Positions 48,905 through 58,926 of a stretch of DNA of 64,000 nt are shown piece by piece. This DNA is from Paraglaciecola sp. 20A4. Lineage in GTDB: Bacteria; Pseudomonadota; Gammaproteobacteria; Enterobacterales; Alteromonadaceae. Under the pieces are notes generated by a model, which did not search any database, was not told where the DNA came from, and saw only the letters and a program-made list of their open reading frames with translations. Location: the NCBI RefSeq assembly GCF_011378905.1, contig NZ_WTPY01000018.1:1-64000 (forward strand), in the 5' to 3' direction. Each line of letters begins with the position of its first letter. Position 1 is the stretch's first letter. A program made the translations under genes and the position numbers.

Positions 48905-49798
48905 ATGAAAAAAATGCCAGTACCACTGATCAAATCTGTGAGTTTGCACTTGGCTTTTGGCGTGCTTATCTTTGCTGGTATGGATTTCAAGTTGCCACAA
49001 GAAAGTACTGATGTGGCTGAGGCTCAACCTATTATTGATGCAGTTGCCGTGGATACAAAAGCGGTTGATGATCAGGTTAAGCGAATTGAAGATAAAAAAA
49101 AGCAACAGCAAAAAGCTGAGGAAGATCGCACTGCCGATTTAGAGCGCCGTGCCCGTGAGGCAGAGCGTAAGCGTAAACAGCAAGAACAAGAAGCAATTGA
49201 TATTGAACAGCGCACTAAGCGTCAACGTGAAGAGCGAAAGCAAGCAGAACAAGCTGCGATTTCTGCTCGTAAAAAGCAACAGCTAGAAACAGCCAAAGCT
49301 AACGCGGCTGAAGCTGAACGTAAGCGCAAAGAGTTAGAACGGAAAAAAGCTGAAGAACTGGCCAAAAAAGCTAAAGAGACTCGTGAAAGAGAAGAAAAAG
49401 CCTTGAAAGAGGCCCAGCGTAAAAAAGCTGAAGCAGCTGATAAGGCTCGTCAAGAAAGAGCGTTACAAGATCAGCTTGAAGCTGAACAAGCTGTGCGTCA
49501 GCAACGACGAAGCAAGCAAGTGTTGACAGAAGTACAGAAATACCAGGCTTTGATTCATCAAGCCATTCAGCGGCAGTTGATAGTCGATAACTCAATGAAG
49601 GGAAAGTCCTGTCAATTGAATATTCGTTTGGCATCGTCTGGGTTAGTTATTCAGGTGAAAGAATTAAGAGGAGATCCTATTTTATGCCGAGCTGCTAAAT
49701 CTGCTGTCTTTAAAGCAGGTAGCCTTCCGGTATCCAAGGAAGCTGATGTGTATGAAAAACTTCGAGATATTAATTTAACTGTAGAGCCCGAATTATAA
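48905..49798 (+). CDS. tolA: Tol-Pal system protein TolA
   Basis: Spans the periplasm to link TolQR to Pal and TolB during cell constriction. 297 residues: N-terminal helix ([17 protein letters not shown]), a long Ala/Lys/Glu/Gln-rich coiled coil (about 55-200), and a compact C-terminal domain with two Cys ([13 protein letters not shown] and [10 protein letters not shown]) that form the usual disulfide. Shorter than E. coli TolA (421) because of a shorter coil. Its stop overlaps the tolB ATG by one base. Confidence 0.95.
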   Translation: MKKMPVPLIKSVSLHLAFGVLIFAGMDFKLPQESTDVAEAQPIIDAVAVDTKAVDDQVKRIEDKKKQQQKAEEDRTADLERRAREAERKRKQQEQEAIDIEQRTKRQREERKQAEQAAISARKKQQLETAKANAAEAERKRKELERKKAEELAKKAKETREREEKALKEAQRKKAEAADKARQERALQDQLEAEQAVRQQRRSKQVLTEVQKYQALIHQAIQRQLIVDNSMKGKSCQLNIRLASSGLVIQVKELRGDPILCRAAKSAVFKAGSLPVSKEADVYEKLRDINLTVEPEL

Positions 49799-51153
49799 TG
49801 ACAAGATTTACCCGAATTATTACTTTATTAGCCGTTTTGTTGAGTGCATCTTCCCACGCTAGTTTAGAGATTGTGATCACAGAAGGCACGGATTCTGCTC
49901 GTCCTGTTGCGGTTGTTCCGTTCAAATGGAATGGTCCAGGTAAGATGCCTGAACTGTTATCTGAGATCATCAGTGGGGATTTACTACGTAGCGGTAAATT
50001 CAACCCCATTGATATCTCTAGCATGCCTGCTCAGCCACACAGCGATGCTGGATTAGATTATAGTGCTTGGGCTGCGACTGGCGCCGAAGCAATTTTAGTT
50101 GGCTCGGTCACACCTGAAGGGCCCGACAAATATCGCGTTAGCTTTACCCTGGTAGATGCTATTCGTGGACAAATTACCGGTGGTAAGGCGCAGGCGTTAA
50201 GCGGTGGAAAGCTTACGAATAGTAATGATCATATATTAGATAGTCGCCAAACTGTTATTACTGGTCAAGGGTTTCGGCAGTACGCCCATCGTATAAGTGA
50301 TGTGGTGTATGAAAAGCTAACGGGCGAGAAGGGCGCGTTTATGACGCGTATTGCTTATGTCGTGGTGCGTGATCGCAAAACGACGGAGTTTCCTTATCAA
50401 CTTGTAGTGGCAGATTATGATGGCGTAAATGAAACTATGCTGCTGCGCTCAAAAGAGCCGCTAATGTCACCGTCTTGGTCCCCTGATGGAACCAGACTGG
50501 CTTATGTGACGTTCGAAAATAAACGGTCACAAATATATATTCAAGATTTGTATACTATGAGTCGCACACAAATGACGGATTTTCCCGGCATTAACAGTGC
50601 GCCTATATTTTCGCCAGATGGTAAAAAGTTGGCCATGGTACTTTCTAAAGACGGTAACCCAGAAATCTATGTGATGGATCTGGCATCAAAACGTTTAGAA
50701 CGCATCACTCGTAACCGTGCAATTGACACTGAACCGAGCTGGACTCCAGACGGAAAGAGCTTGATATTTAGTTCTGAACGGGGTGGTAAACCACAAATAT
50801 ATCGCGTAGATTTAGCGTCTAACAGTGTTAGAAGACTGACGTTTGAAGGCGATATGAACCTAGGGGGAACTATTACCCCAGACGGTAGTCGCATGGTGAT
50901 GGTTAACCGTACCAGAGGTAATTATCATATTGCAGCCCAAGATTTAAATGACGGTAATATACAGGTATTGACCAAAACCTATTTGGATGAATCTCCGAGT
51001 ATTGCACCTAATGGAAGTATGATTATTTACAGTACGTTACATCAAGGCAAACAAGTTTTATCCTTGGTTTCTTTAGATGGTCGCTTTAAAGCACGTTTAC
51101 CGGCTTCTGATGGCCAGGTGAAGTCGCCTAGCTGGTCACCATTTTTGTTGTAA
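49798..51153 (+). CDS. tolB: Tol-Pal system periplasmic protein TolB
   Basis: Periplasmic protein that binds Pal and TolA. 451 residues. Signal peptide [17 protein letters not shown], an N-terminal alpha/beta domain ([18 protein letters not shown]), then a six-bladed beta-propeller with repeated [15 protein letters not shown]- and [14 protein letters not shown]-like blades. Confidence 0.97.
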   Translation: MTRFTRIITLLAVLLSASSHASLEIVITEGTDSARPVAVVPFKWNGPGKMPELLSEIISGDLLRSGKFNPIDISSMPAQPHSDAGLDYSAWAATGAEAILVGSVTPEGPDKYRVSFTLVDAIRGQITGGKAQALSGGKLTNSNDHILDSRQTVITGQGFRQYAHRISDVVYEKLTGEKGAFMTRIAYVVVRDRKTTEFPYQLVVADYDGVNETMLLRSKEPLMSPSWSPDGTRLAYVTFENKRSQIYIQDLYTMSRTQMTDFPGINSAPIFSPDGKKLAMVLSKDGNPEIYVMDLASKRLERITRNRAIDTEPSWTPDGKSLIFSSERGGKPQIYRVDLASNSVRRLTFEGDMNLGGTITPDGSRMVMVNRTRGNYHIAAQDLNDGNIQVLTKTYLDESPSIAPNGSMIIYSTLHQGKQVLSLVSLDGRFKARLPASDGQVKSPSWSPFLL

Positions 51154-51202
51154 CTTATTTCACAAGCAATTTATAACTTTGATAATAATAAGGATTTAGA
51201 AA

Positions 51203-51760
51203 ATGCAACTTAACAAAATATTCAAAGGCATCACACTTGCACTACCAATCGTAACAATGGTTGCTTGTTCATCTGGACCTAGCGAAGAAGAACTGGCAGC
51301 AGAAAGTAACCGAGTTGCTGCTGCTCAATCTGAAGCTGACCGTCTAGCTGAAGAGGAAAAAGTGCAAGCTGGCAATATTATGCCAATGCTATCCCCTGAA
51401 GAAGTCATGCAGAAAGAAAAAAGTGCATTGATGGAAGATCAGGTTGTTTATTTTGATTTTGACCGCTCTAGCGTAAGCTCAAAATATTATTCTTTGCTTG
51501 ACCAACACGCTGCATTCTTGGTGAAAAATCCACAACAGTCTATTGTTGTTGAAGGGCATTGTGATAGCCGAGGAACACCAGAATATAATATTGCTTTAGG
51601 TGAGCGTCGCGCCAAATCTGTAGAAACATATTTAATGAATGCGGGTGTAAGTGCATCACAACTTTCAGTTGTTTCCTATGGAGAAGAAAAGCCAATCAAT
51701 ACTTCAGGCACTGACGCAGCCTTTACTGAAAATCGTCGCGGTGTTTTGGTTTATCAATAA
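51203..51760 (+). CDS. pal: Peptidoglycan-associated lipoprotein Pal
   Basis: Outer-membrane lipoprotein that binds peptidoglycan and TolB/TolA. 185 residues. Lipobox with Cys in PIVTMVACSSGPS, an Ala/Glu-rich linker, then an OmpA-like domain (VVYFDFDRSSVSSKYY, VEGHCDSRGTPEYNIALGE, RRAKSVETYL). AAGGA lies 9 nt before the ATG. Confidence 0.97.
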   Translation: MQLNKIFKGITLALPIVTMVACSSGPSEEELAAESNRVAAAQSEADRLAEEEKVQAGNIMPMLSPEEVMQKEKSALMEDQVVYFDFDRSSVSSKYYSLLDQHAAFLVKNPQQSIVVEGHCDSRGTPEYNIALGERRAKSVETYLMNAGVSASQLSVVSYGEEKPINTSGTDAAFTENRRGVLVYQ

Positions 51761-51771
51761 AAGTTGGACTT

Positions 51772-52527
51772 ATGAATAAACGCATTATTGCGCTTACTCT
51801 CTCAGCGATATTTGGGGCCGCAGTTAATGCGGCTCCTGCGCCTGTTGCAGACGTAAGCAGTGGCAGTACAGAGTCACGTTTAACCACATTGGAACGTATT
51901 TTCAATACCCGTACTGATCAACAACATCGAATTCAAGAGCAGCTTGATTTGCTTCAGAATGATGTAAATGAACTAAGAGGTAATATTGAAAAGCACAATT
52001 ATCAGCTAGAGCGCATCCTGGAACGTCAGAGAGAGCTCTATTTAGAAATTGATAAGCGTATAGCTGCAGTGATGACACAACCCTCTTCTGGGGGCTCTGA
52101 GTCGCCTTCTCAGAGTGATGTTACAAGTCAGTCATCGCATCAGACAACCTTAAGTGAAGATCAAGCCTACGACAAAGCAGTGAATCTTATTCTCAAAGAT
52201 AAACTGTATGATGATGCAATACCTGAGTTTCAATCTTTTTTACAAAAATTCCCTAATTCCAGTTATGCGTCAAATGCACATTATTGGTTAGGGCAATTAT
52301 TGTTCAATAAACAAGATTGGTCAGCAGCTGCTTCGCAGTTCGAAACCCTGATTAATTCTTTTCCGGATTCGTCGAAGCGTGCAGATGCGATGTTAAAGTT
52401 AGGAATATGCGAGCAAGAGCGCTCAAATATTGCGCGGTCAGTCGAGTTATGGAAAAAAGTTGTTGCTGAATATCCAACTTCTTCGGCTAGAAAACTGGCA
52501 GAAATAAAATTAAAAGCAGTAAATTAA
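51772..52527 (+). CDS. cpoB: Cell division coordinator CpoB (YbgF)
   Basis: Periplasmic protein that coordinates PBP1B and Tol action during division. 251 residues. Signal peptide RIIALTLSAIFGAAVNA, N-terminal trimerising coiled coil (RLTTLERIFNTRTDQQHRIQ), a Ser/Gln-rich linker, and C-terminal TPR repeats (YDKAVNLILKDKLYDDAIPE, then YWLGQLLFNKQDWSAA). 11 nt after pal; last gene of the operon. Confidence 0.96.
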   Translation: MNKRIIALTLSAIFGAAVNAAPAPVADVSSGSTESRLTTLERIFNTRTDQQHRIQEQLDLLQNDVNELRGNIEKHNYQLERILERQRELYLEIDKRIAAVMTQPSSGGSESPSQSDVTSQSSHQTTLSEDQAYDKAVNLILKDKLYDDAIPEFQSFLQKFPNSSYASNAHYWLGQLLFNKQDWSAAASQFETLINSFPDSSKRADAMLKLGICEQERSNIARSVELWKKVVAEYPTSSARKLAEIKLKAVN

Positions 52528-52767
52528 TTAGTCGGTCGGTATATTTTATTAAAGTTTGAGCTTCAAATAGTTCAAAAAACAACCTTGTAAACTGGGATTT
52601 GTATGCTTTTTCGGCAAACGATACGATTTATGAAAATAAAGCTAAATTTAAGGTTGCATGAAGTTTCGAATTCAGTATTATATGCCGCCTCGTTGCAGTG
52701 AGGCGAGACGCAAAGCAAGAAAGGAATTAATTCCAAATAATTGATTTGCAGTAAGATTTAATTAGAT
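52528..52767. other. Region cpoB to tRNA-Lys
   Basis: 240 bp with a 6-bp GC-rich hairpin CGCCTC-gttgcagt-GAGGCG at 52686-52705, not followed by T. It may act in RNA processing between cpoB and the tRNAs. No clear tRNA promoter was found, so the tRNAs could be transcribed from the tol-pal operon. Confidence 0.35.
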
Positions 52768-52843
52768 GGGTCGTTAGCTCAGTTGGTAGAGCAGTTGACT
52801 TTTAATCAATTGGTCGCTGGTTCGAATCCAGCACGACCCACCA
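52768..52843 (+). tRNA. tRNA-Lys (TTT), copy 1
   Basis: 76 nt with encoded CCA. Acceptor GGGTCGT / ACGACCC, D arm TTAGCTCAGTTGG, anticodon loop CTTTTAA giving TTT, T arm GTTCGAATC. The position after cpoB matches the tRNA-Lys cluster after ybgF in E. coli. Confidence 0.98.
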
Positions 52844-52878
52844 ATTAAATCAAAGTAGTTATAGCGTTACAATTAGAT

Positions 52879-52954
52879 GGGTCGTTAGCTCAGTTGGTAG
52901 AGCAGTTGACTTTTAATCAATTGGTCGCTGGTTCGAATCCAGCACGACCCACCA
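52879..52954 (+). tRNA. tRNA-Lys (TTT), copy 2
   Basis: Identical 76-nt tRNA, 111 nt downstream of copy 1. The 8 bases AATTAGAT just before the 5' end are the same in both copies, pointing to a local tandem duplication. Confidence 0.98.
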
Positions 52955-53364
52955 TCTATTTTTAGTTAGTATCCAAGTACAAGTTATCTTAAATATTCTG
53001 AATAAATTCATACCTCTTCCATAACACTTTTCATTTTTAATTTAAATTCCAACTTCATTATTTGCTATCTCATTGCACATTTTTGTTTATGCAGCGAAAT
53101 ACTAATATTTACTATTTTATTGACTAGCTCTTCTACGGACTATCGATATTGATTACCTGCATGTATAACGTATTGAAATTATTTGTGTGAGGGTAATTCA
53201 CCTACCTCAAAAAATACTCAATATGGGTTAATTCTTTCATGGAATTAAATTTACCATAGCGCTATCCTTTTATTTTTCTATTTACGGCTCAGTATTTACT
53301 TTTAACCTTGAATACTGGGAATGCGATGGATTACACTAAATTCATAATTTAGTTAAGGATATGT
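52955..53364. other. Intergenic region tRNA-Lys / HDOD gene
   Basis: About 410 bp of AT-rich DNA without a credible gene, strong hairpin or recognisable regulatory motif. Confidence 0.4.
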
Positions 53365-54216
53365 GTGCGTATGAATGCTCTTGAGTATGCAGAAAAAGCA
53401 GGTGACCTATTTGTCTTACCAGATTCTGTCACAAAAATTAAGCAGCTCATTGATGATGGCAGTGCATCGATAAACGAAGTCGCAGAGGTGATTAATCATG
53501 ATCCTGCCATCGCGGCACAAATCCTGAAAATTGCTAACAGTGCCCTATATAAGTTTCCCGCAGTGATCACGACGGTGAATAAAGCGATTCAAATCATAGG
53601 AACAGACTCAGTATACGATTTAGTGCTCGCCTACGGCATCTCACACGCTTTTAAGGACATGAATGATAGTGACATTGATTTCACTGTCTTTTGGGAGCTA
53701 GGTGTGAGCTGCGGCTTGCTAGCTAAATACTTAGCGCAAGAAACGGCCGCTAAAAATCCTGACAAATTGTTTGTGTGTGGTTTATTACATAACATCGGTG
53801 AGTTGGCTATTTTACAACTATCGCCTGATCTAGCTGAAAAATGTAGCGCTTTCAGTGTGGAAAAATGTCCAGTCACGCTGCAGTCTGAGCATCTTGGCTT
53901 TACCTACGCAGAAATAAGTGCTGAGCTTTTAAAATTGTGGGGGATCCCAAGTGAAATATACGGACCTATTGCTCACCAACACGCCGCTTTACACAAGCCA
54001 CAAAGTCATGAGGAAAAGGTGTTGCAGCTTGCGGCAAACTTAGCCTTAAATAATGTATATGGTGAAATTTACAGCCGTTTGGATAACATTAATCCAGCAC
54101 AATATGAAATCTTAAATCTAGATTTAGATGACTTAGATGCTGCATTAGACTTTACTAATATGCAGTTAATTAGCACATTAGCGATTTTTAGCCCGTCGAC
54201 ATTTAGTATTTACTAG
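53365..54216 (+). CDS. HDOD domain-containing protein
   Basis: 283-residue HDOD protein, a non-catalytic relative of HD phosphohydrolases often found in signalling. Family blocks: LPDSVTKIKQLIDDG, VINHDPAIAAQILKIANSALY, AIQIIGTDSVYDLVLAYG and VCGLLHNIGELAIL. There is no attached GGDEF, EAL or receiver domain. GTG start 5 nt after AAGGA; an ATG two codons on is equally possible. Confidence 0.88.
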   Translation: MRMNALEYAEKAGDLFVLPDSVTKIKQLIDDGSASINEVAEVINHDPAIAAQILKIANSALYKFPAVITTVNKAIQIIGTDSVYDLVLAYGISHAFKDMNDSDIDFTVFWELGVSCGLLAKYLAQETAAKNPDKLFVCGLLHNIGELAILQLSPDLAEKCSAFSVEKCPVTLQSEHLGFTYAEISAELLKLWGIPSEIYGPIAHQHAALHKPQSHEEKVLQLAANLALNNVYGEIYSRLDNINPAQYEILNLDLDDLDAALDFTNMQLISTLAIFSPSTFSIY

Positions 54217-54266
54217 CGAGAAAATAGAATATTTCTTAGGGAGCAAAATTATTTTTGCTAAAGTGT

Positions 54267-54302
54267 TTAACGTTAGTGCGCGTTTATACGCCCTAACGTT
54301 AA
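54267..54302. terminator. Hairpin between converging HDOD and thioesterase genes
   Basis: Perfect 10-bp stem TTAACGTTAG / CTAACGTTAA with an inner GCG/CGC pairing. No T tract, so terminator function is tentative. Confidence 0.45.
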
Positions 54303-54312
54303 CTAACAAGCG

Positions 54313-55125
54313 TTAGTCGAATACCGCTATCGTCTGACGACTGATTGCTATCAATTGGCCTTTTGAATCCCAAATATTAGCCTCCGTTTGTGCATAACCA
54401 TCAGCTGCTTGGCGGGTCCGCACCTGATACGCGAACCATTCTTGAGGGGAGAATGCATAATGAGGATAAACAAACTCTATATTCCAGCTCATTGTACTGG
54501 CTGGCGCAGGCCAATTAAGCATTTGCAAAGTGGTCGGTGGCCAACCATCTATTAGGGCAATCAAATGGGCATCTGTTAGTGCCTTAGGGGGTTTAGTAAA
54601 ACGCATCCAACCATCGATTTTACTTTCTTTGCTGCCGGTAAATGGTAATCCACCTCCTTGGCGCGCTAAATCAATATGACGTAAAAATTTTGGAGTGATT
54701 TTTGGGATTTGCGGTAAAAAATCAGCTTTGGTTGGCGCTCGCATTGTATGTCGGTCAGTATTAGGAACGTCAATTTTAGAATCTCGGGACACGCCAAAAG
54801 CGGCTTGAACCATGACACACACATTTCCGTCCTGAATTGCCTTACCGATTACTTGTGTCACGTTTTTACCTTGGCGTAAAACCTCCACCTCGATATCGTA
54901 AGGTGCTTCGGTTATTACCGGACCAACAAAATTACAGGCAAAAGAACGCAGTAATCTGTCGTTACTCACCTTCTCGCGTATAGCACTGTAAACCAACGCA
55001 CCCGTAAGTCCGCCGTACGCTGTTCGTCCCTGGGCCCATTCTTTAGGAATACTCAGTTGAGGTCTGTCATGCTCTTCGCTATTAATATAAAGATTCGTAG
55101 CGTCGATAAGGTCATCAATATGCAT
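54313..55125 (-). CDS. Acyl-CoA thioesterase family protein (TesB-like)
   Basis: 270-residue double-hotdog thioesterase of the TesB-like type. N-terminal hotdog with WAQGRTAYGGLTGALVYSA and RSFACNFVGPV; C-terminal hotdog with SMTWNIEFVYPH-like residues and EANIWDSKGQLIAISRQ. Substrate unknown. The ATG at 55125 starts MHIDDLIDATNLY with AGGA just upstream; a GTG four codons earlier is the alternative. Confidence 0.85.
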   Translation of the reverse strand: MHIDDLIDATNLYINSEEHDRPQLSIPKEWAQGRTAYGGLTGALVYSAIREKVSNDRLLRSFACNFVGPVITEAPYDIEVEVLRQGKNVTQVIGKAIQDGNVCVMVQAAFGVSRDSKIDVPNTDRHTMRAPTKADFLPQIPKITPKFLRHIDLARQGGGLPFTGSKESKIDGWMRFTKPPKALTDAHLIALIDGWPPTTLQMLNWPAPASTMSWNIEFVYPHYAFSPQEWFAYQVRTRQAADGYAQTEANIWDSKGQLIAISRQTIAVFD

Positions 55126-55378
55126 AAATCCTATCACTCATGTAGGGTCTGTAATTAAACAGAGCTGGTCGGATGTGTTTAGGTTATTCTATCACGCAAA
55201 AATTCTAACACTGTATGTATTCAAGTGAATAATTTGTCCCTGTTATTTGTGTATATAAGTACTTGTTATGTTTACATTTAGTTTACGATTTTATCACAAA
55301 GTTATTGTTATTTAGACACTGACAAGATTAGTATGGGGTTCGCGAACATAGAAAATAGTTACATTTGCGGGAGCATAA
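55126..55378. other. Intergenic region thioesterase / small membrane gene
   Basis: About 250 bp between divergent genes; AT-rich, nothing specific recognised. Confidence 0.35.
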
Positions 55379-55663
55379 ATGACTGCGAATATCAGCGCTG
55401 TGCCTGTTACTCAGCAGGAGAATTTTAAACAAATTATTAAGCCTTAACGTACCTATGTATTAACAATACTAACCTTGGTTTGTGTATTCAATTTTATCGG
55501 TATTTTAAGTAAGTCGCTGACAGATGAGCGTGGTGAAGTTGAGGCTTTACGATTGTCTTTATCTGCGGTTTCAGTAACTGATGTATTAGCGATCATCGCT
55601 TTTATTTGGACCGACAGAAGGAACCCAGTAGACTGGGCCGCAGCAGAAAAACGTAATGGTTAA
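55379..55663 (+). pseudogene. Small membrane protein gene interrupted by an in-frame TAA
   Basis: One frame runs from an ATG with GGGAG upstream for 22 codons (MTANISAVPVTQQENF...), meets TAA at 55445-55447, then continues without interruption for 71 more codons to a second TAA. The second part is a two-helix protein (TYVLTILTLVCVFNFIGIL and SLSAVSVTDVLAIIAFIW) ending RRNPVDWAAAEKRNG. Without the stop it would be a normal ~94-residue small membrane protein. It is therefore most likely a recent nonsense mutation; read-through or a downstream GTG start (55475) are alternatives. It lies 12 nt before the hydrolase gene, probably in one operon. I do not recognise the family. Confidence 0.6.
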
Positions 55664-55675
55664 AAGGACATAAAG

Positions 55676-56485
55676 TTGGAACATAATAACGAAGTGAATG
55701 TGCATTTTGCTCATGCGAATGGCTTTCCTGCGGGGAGTTATCGTAAGTTATTTGATGCCCTAAACGACGATTACGGTTTGTGTGCCCTAGAAAAATTTGG
55801 TCACACCAAACGATTCCCTATTTCAAAGAATTGGCAAAATCAAACCCAGGAGTTGATTAATTATATTGAATCAACTCAGCAACATCCTGTTTATGCTGTG
55901 GGGCATTCGTTTGGGGGGGTTGTTTCATATATGGCGGCATGTACCAGACCAGACTTATTTAAAGGCTTGATCATGCTCGATCCTCCCATGATTACCGGAC
56001 TAACCCGGTTACTTTTTGGCGGGATAAAAGCGACATCGTTGATAGATAAATTTACACCAGCAGGGAAGACCGTTAATCGATGTCGTCGCTGGGGGAAAGA
56101 TCAAGATTTAGTCGCGTATTTTCAAGCTAGGGCGTTGTTTAAAAATATGGATAAAGATTGTATCGCTGACTATGTAAGTAGCGTCACTGAGCAACGGGAC
56201 GAGCATATTCATTTACATTTTAAACCAGAAGTTGAAGCGAATATATTTCGTAACGTTCCTGATGATATTCCACGTTACTATGGGAAGCTTGCTTGTCCGG
56301 CGCTATTAGTTACAGGGGAACATACAATGGTGTGTACTGAGCGTCGTATACGCCCATTTATTCGAGGGAATCATTTAGAGCACACTGTATTTTCTGGTGG
56401 CGGGCACATGTTTCCTCTTGAATCGCCAATTGAAACTGCCGCGTTAATCAATCAAACGATTGAAAAGTGGGAAGCAGCCCAATAA
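55676..56485 (+). CDS. Alpha/beta hydrolase
   Basis: 269-residue alpha/beta-hydrolase fold protein. Nucleophile elbow GHSFGGVVSYMA (~residue 77), oxyanion-region HFAHANGFPAGSYRKLF at the N-terminus, acid region LVTGEHTMV and catalytic His in GGGHMFPLESP. Substrate unknown. The start is TTG with AGGA 8 nt upstream; the next ATG would remove the conserved HANGFPAG block. Follows the interrupted membrane gene. Confidence 0.88.
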   Translation: MEHNNEVNVHFAHANGFPAGSYRKLFDALNDDYGLCALEKFGHTKRFPISKNWQNQTQELINYIESTQQHPVYAVGHSFGGVVSYMAACTRPDLFKGLIMLDPPMITGLTRLLFGGIKATSLIDKFTPAGKTVNRCRRWGKDQDLVAYFQARALFKNMDKDCIADYVSSVTEQRDEHIHLHFKPEVEANIFRNVPDDIPRYYGKLACPALLVTGEHTMVCTERRIRPFIRGNHLEHTVFSGGGHMFPLESPIETAALINQTIEKWEAAQ

Positions 56486-56508
56486 AAAATGAGGGCAAAT
56501 TAACTTAT

Positions 56509-56537
56509 AAAAAAACCAGACTAAGTCTGGTTTTTTT
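56509..56537. terminator. Bidirectional terminator hydrolase / glgC
   Basis: AAAAAAACCAGAC-taa-GTCTGGTTTTTTT hairpin between converging genes. Confidence 0.9.
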
Positions 56538-56552
56538 GGTTAGATAAAATGG

Positions 56553-57815
56553 TTATATCCCCACTTTAAGACCAAGCATTTCTCGGGTAACTAACACAAC
56601 ACCTTTGTCGGTGACTCGAAATCCTCTTGCCCTATCTTCATCATGATTATGTCCAATCACCATGCCTTCTGGCACGATGCAACCACGATCGATTATGGCT
56701 TTCTTTATCTTACAATTACGCTCAATTTCTACATCAGGTAGTAATACAGACTCTTCTATCTCACTAAAAGAATGCACGTGTACATTCGAGAAACACAAAC
56801 TCTTGCGCACGGTTGCACCAGAAATAATACAACCACCACTGACCACTGAGTCAATCGCGGCACCACAGCGGTTATATTCTTCCCAAACAAATTTTGCTGG
56901 TGGTAATTGCTCTTGGTACGTCCATATCGGCCATTTTTTATCGTAAAGGTTAAGCGGTGGTTTAGGAGAAACTAACTCCATGTTGGCTAACCAAAACGAA
57001 TCCAAGGTACCTACATCTCGCCAGTAGGAAACTTCTCCGTCTTCATTGGCAAACGGATAAGCGTAAACAGCATGTTCTTTGATTATTGAGGGGATAATAT
57101 CTTTGCCAAAATCACGCTCAGAGCCCTCATTCTGTGAGTCCCTTTTCAGGTGCTCGAAAAGAAAGTCAGTATCAAAGACATAGTTACCCATAGACGCAAG
57201 GCAACGTGTTGGGTCGTTAGGTAATGGAGTAGGGTGCTCTGGTTTTTCTTCAAAACCTAAAATACGATAATTTTCGTCAACTGACATAACACCAAATGCA
57301 CCTGCAGCTTCTTCGATTGGAACAGGCATACAGCTTACCGTCATCTTTGCACCAGACTCTACATGGTGCGCAAGAATATTCGCATAATCCATACTGTAAA
57401 TATGGTCACCAGATAAAATCATGACATATTTAGGTATTTCATCACGAATGATGTCGATGTTTTGGAATACCGCATCGGCTGTGCCTTCGTACCAGTTACC
57501 TGATGAGCGCTGAGAAGCAGGTAAAATTTCGACAGATTCTCCTAATTCTTTTCTGAAGTGTCCCCAGCCCCTTACGAGATGACGGATCAAAGAATGGGAT
57601 TTATATTGGGTCACGACGCCAATACGTTTTATCCCTGAATTTATACAGTTTGATAATGGGAAGTCGATGATTCTAAATTTCCCCCCAAAGTACAAAGCAG
57701 GCTTGGCCCGCCAGTCGGTCAATTCGTGAAGACGAGAACCTCTACCGCCAGCTAGAATCAGGGCGTAGGTTTCGCGGGTCAGGTTGCTAATATAACGAGG
57801 ACTTGGATTGGGCAT
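56553..57815 (-). CDS. glgC: Glucose-1-phosphate adenylyltransferase
   Basis: ADP-glucose pyrophosphorylase, committing glucose-1-phosphate to glycogen. 420 residues with the chosen start. N-terminal nucleotidyltransferase motif [20 protein letters not shown] and [20 protein letters not shown]; sugar-phosphate Lys in [10 protein letters not shown]-terminal left-handed beta-helix ([17 protein letters not shown]). GGAG 9 nt upstream of the ATG at 57815 supports [12 protein letters not shown] over the longer open frame. No other glg gene is in the window. Confidence 0.95.
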   Translation of the reverse strand: MPNPSPRYISNLTRETYALILAGGRGSRLHELTDWRAKPALYFGGKFRIIDFPLSNCINSGIKRIGVVTQYKSHSLIRHLVRGWGHFRKELGESVEILPASQRSSGNWYEGTADAVFQNIDIIRDEIPKYVMILSGDHIYSMDYANILAHHVESGAKMTVSCMPVPIEEAAGAFGVMSVDENYRILGFEEKPEHPTPLPNDPTRCLASMGNYVFDTDFLFEHLKRDSQNEGSERDFGKDIIPSIIKEHAVYAYPFANEDGEVSYWRDVGTLDSFWLANMELVSPKPPLNLYDKKWPIWTYQEQLPPAKFVWEEYNRCGAAIDSVVSGGCIISGATVRKSLCFSNVHVHSFSEIEESVLLPDVEIERNCKIKKAIIDRGCIVPEGMVIGHNHDEDRARGFRVTDKGVVLVTREMLGLKVGI

Positions 57816-58279
57816 AACAATTGACTCCATTCTTATTAGATTTTTTTGTGACGTTCTCAGTGTATAGGTAAGACACAACAACGGAGTCTTATCTTTTTGA
57901 CTTCCGTTCTGGTGAAACCCAGTGTGGCACGGGCTGGCTTTGATTTCAATTTGCTTATTGAGGAATTGACCTGCATTTTTAACATATTAGTAACTTAATT
58001 GTTATGAGCTTAAAAAGTCGTCAAATGAACAGTTTTTATTTTCTGAATTAATTATTTGAAGCTTGCTTTGAGTTAATCCTTATTTATGCAGCGATGTATG
58101 TATTTGAGAGTTTACTTGATTGGTCGTTTTTCTTCTCGTACTGTGCTGGTAAGTTATGGCATATTTTTGATTAATATAATTATTTTTCAAGATTTGAGTA
58201 TATGTATTCCCGCTAAATCACGGGAAAGTGTTAAGTAAATGTTATATATTTCACACACTGTTGAGTGAGGAGCTGCGTC
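57816..58279. other. Intergenic region glgC / SRPBCC gene
   Basis: About 460 bp between divergent genes. AT-rich; contains a near-palindromic CCCGctaaatcaCGGG at 58209-58224. No gene seen. Confidence 0.4.
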
Positions 58280-58816
58280 ATGTTGAAAAAGTTAAGCTTG
58301 GGGATTGTTGCATTTTTGATTTTTATCATTCTGGTAGGTTGGTGTTTACCGTCAGATTTTAAGGTTGTCCGCACTATTAGAATCAATGCCCCAGCAAATA
58401 TCGTCTTCGACAATATAAAAGATTTACGTCAATGGCAAAATTGGGGGGTGTGGTTTAAGCGCGATCCTAATATGCAAGTAGCTTACGCGGGCCCTGATGC
58501 AGCAGTGGGGATGAGTTCAACGTGGAAAAGTGAGTCCCAAGGGAACGGGGAAATGGAAGTTATTGCGCTTGAACAAGACCAGCGCTTTATTTACACGTTG
58601 ACCTTCCCCGATATGGGAATGGGATCAACGGGTGAACTTACTTTGCGCGATAAGGACGGTGAAACTGTCGTTATTTGGCATGATTATGGTGACGTAGGTG
58701 GGAATCCTTTATTACATTACGTTGCTTTCTTTATGGATCGTATGATTGGCGAAGACTTACAGATGGGGTTAGAAAATCTGAAAGTTATATCAGAAGCAGA
58801 GTTTCTGCGATTGTGA
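58280..58816 (+). CDS. Membrane-anchored SRPBCC family protein
   Basis: 178 residues: one N-terminal membrane helix (LGIVAFLIFIILVGWCLPSD), then a START/SRPBCC (polyketide cyclase-like) domain with RTIRINAPANIVFDNIKDLR, WQNWGVWFKRDP and IWHDYGDVGGNPL. This fold makes a hydrophobic pocket; the ligand is unknown. The ATG at 58280 has GAGGAG about 8 nt upstream. Downstream by ~110 nt lies a small SpoIIAA-like gene on the same strand. Confidence 0.82.
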   Translation: MLKKLSLGIVAFLIFIILVGWCLPSDFKVVRTIRINAPANIVFDNIKDLRQWQNWGVWFKRDPNMQVAYAGPDAAVGMSSTWKSESQGNGEMEVIALEQDQRFIYTLTFPDMGMGSTGELTLRDKDGETVVIWHDYGDVGGNPLLHYVAFFMDRMIGEDLQMGLENLKVISEAEFLRL

Positions 58817-58926
58817 AGCGGGGCTAGTATAGGTTCAATTTAGGTGGAGCCTGTCTTTTTTTAGTTGAACATATCTGATCCTCCCATTATGGGGTAAGAG
58901 CTAAAACAATTGGTTTGAGAGGTGAT

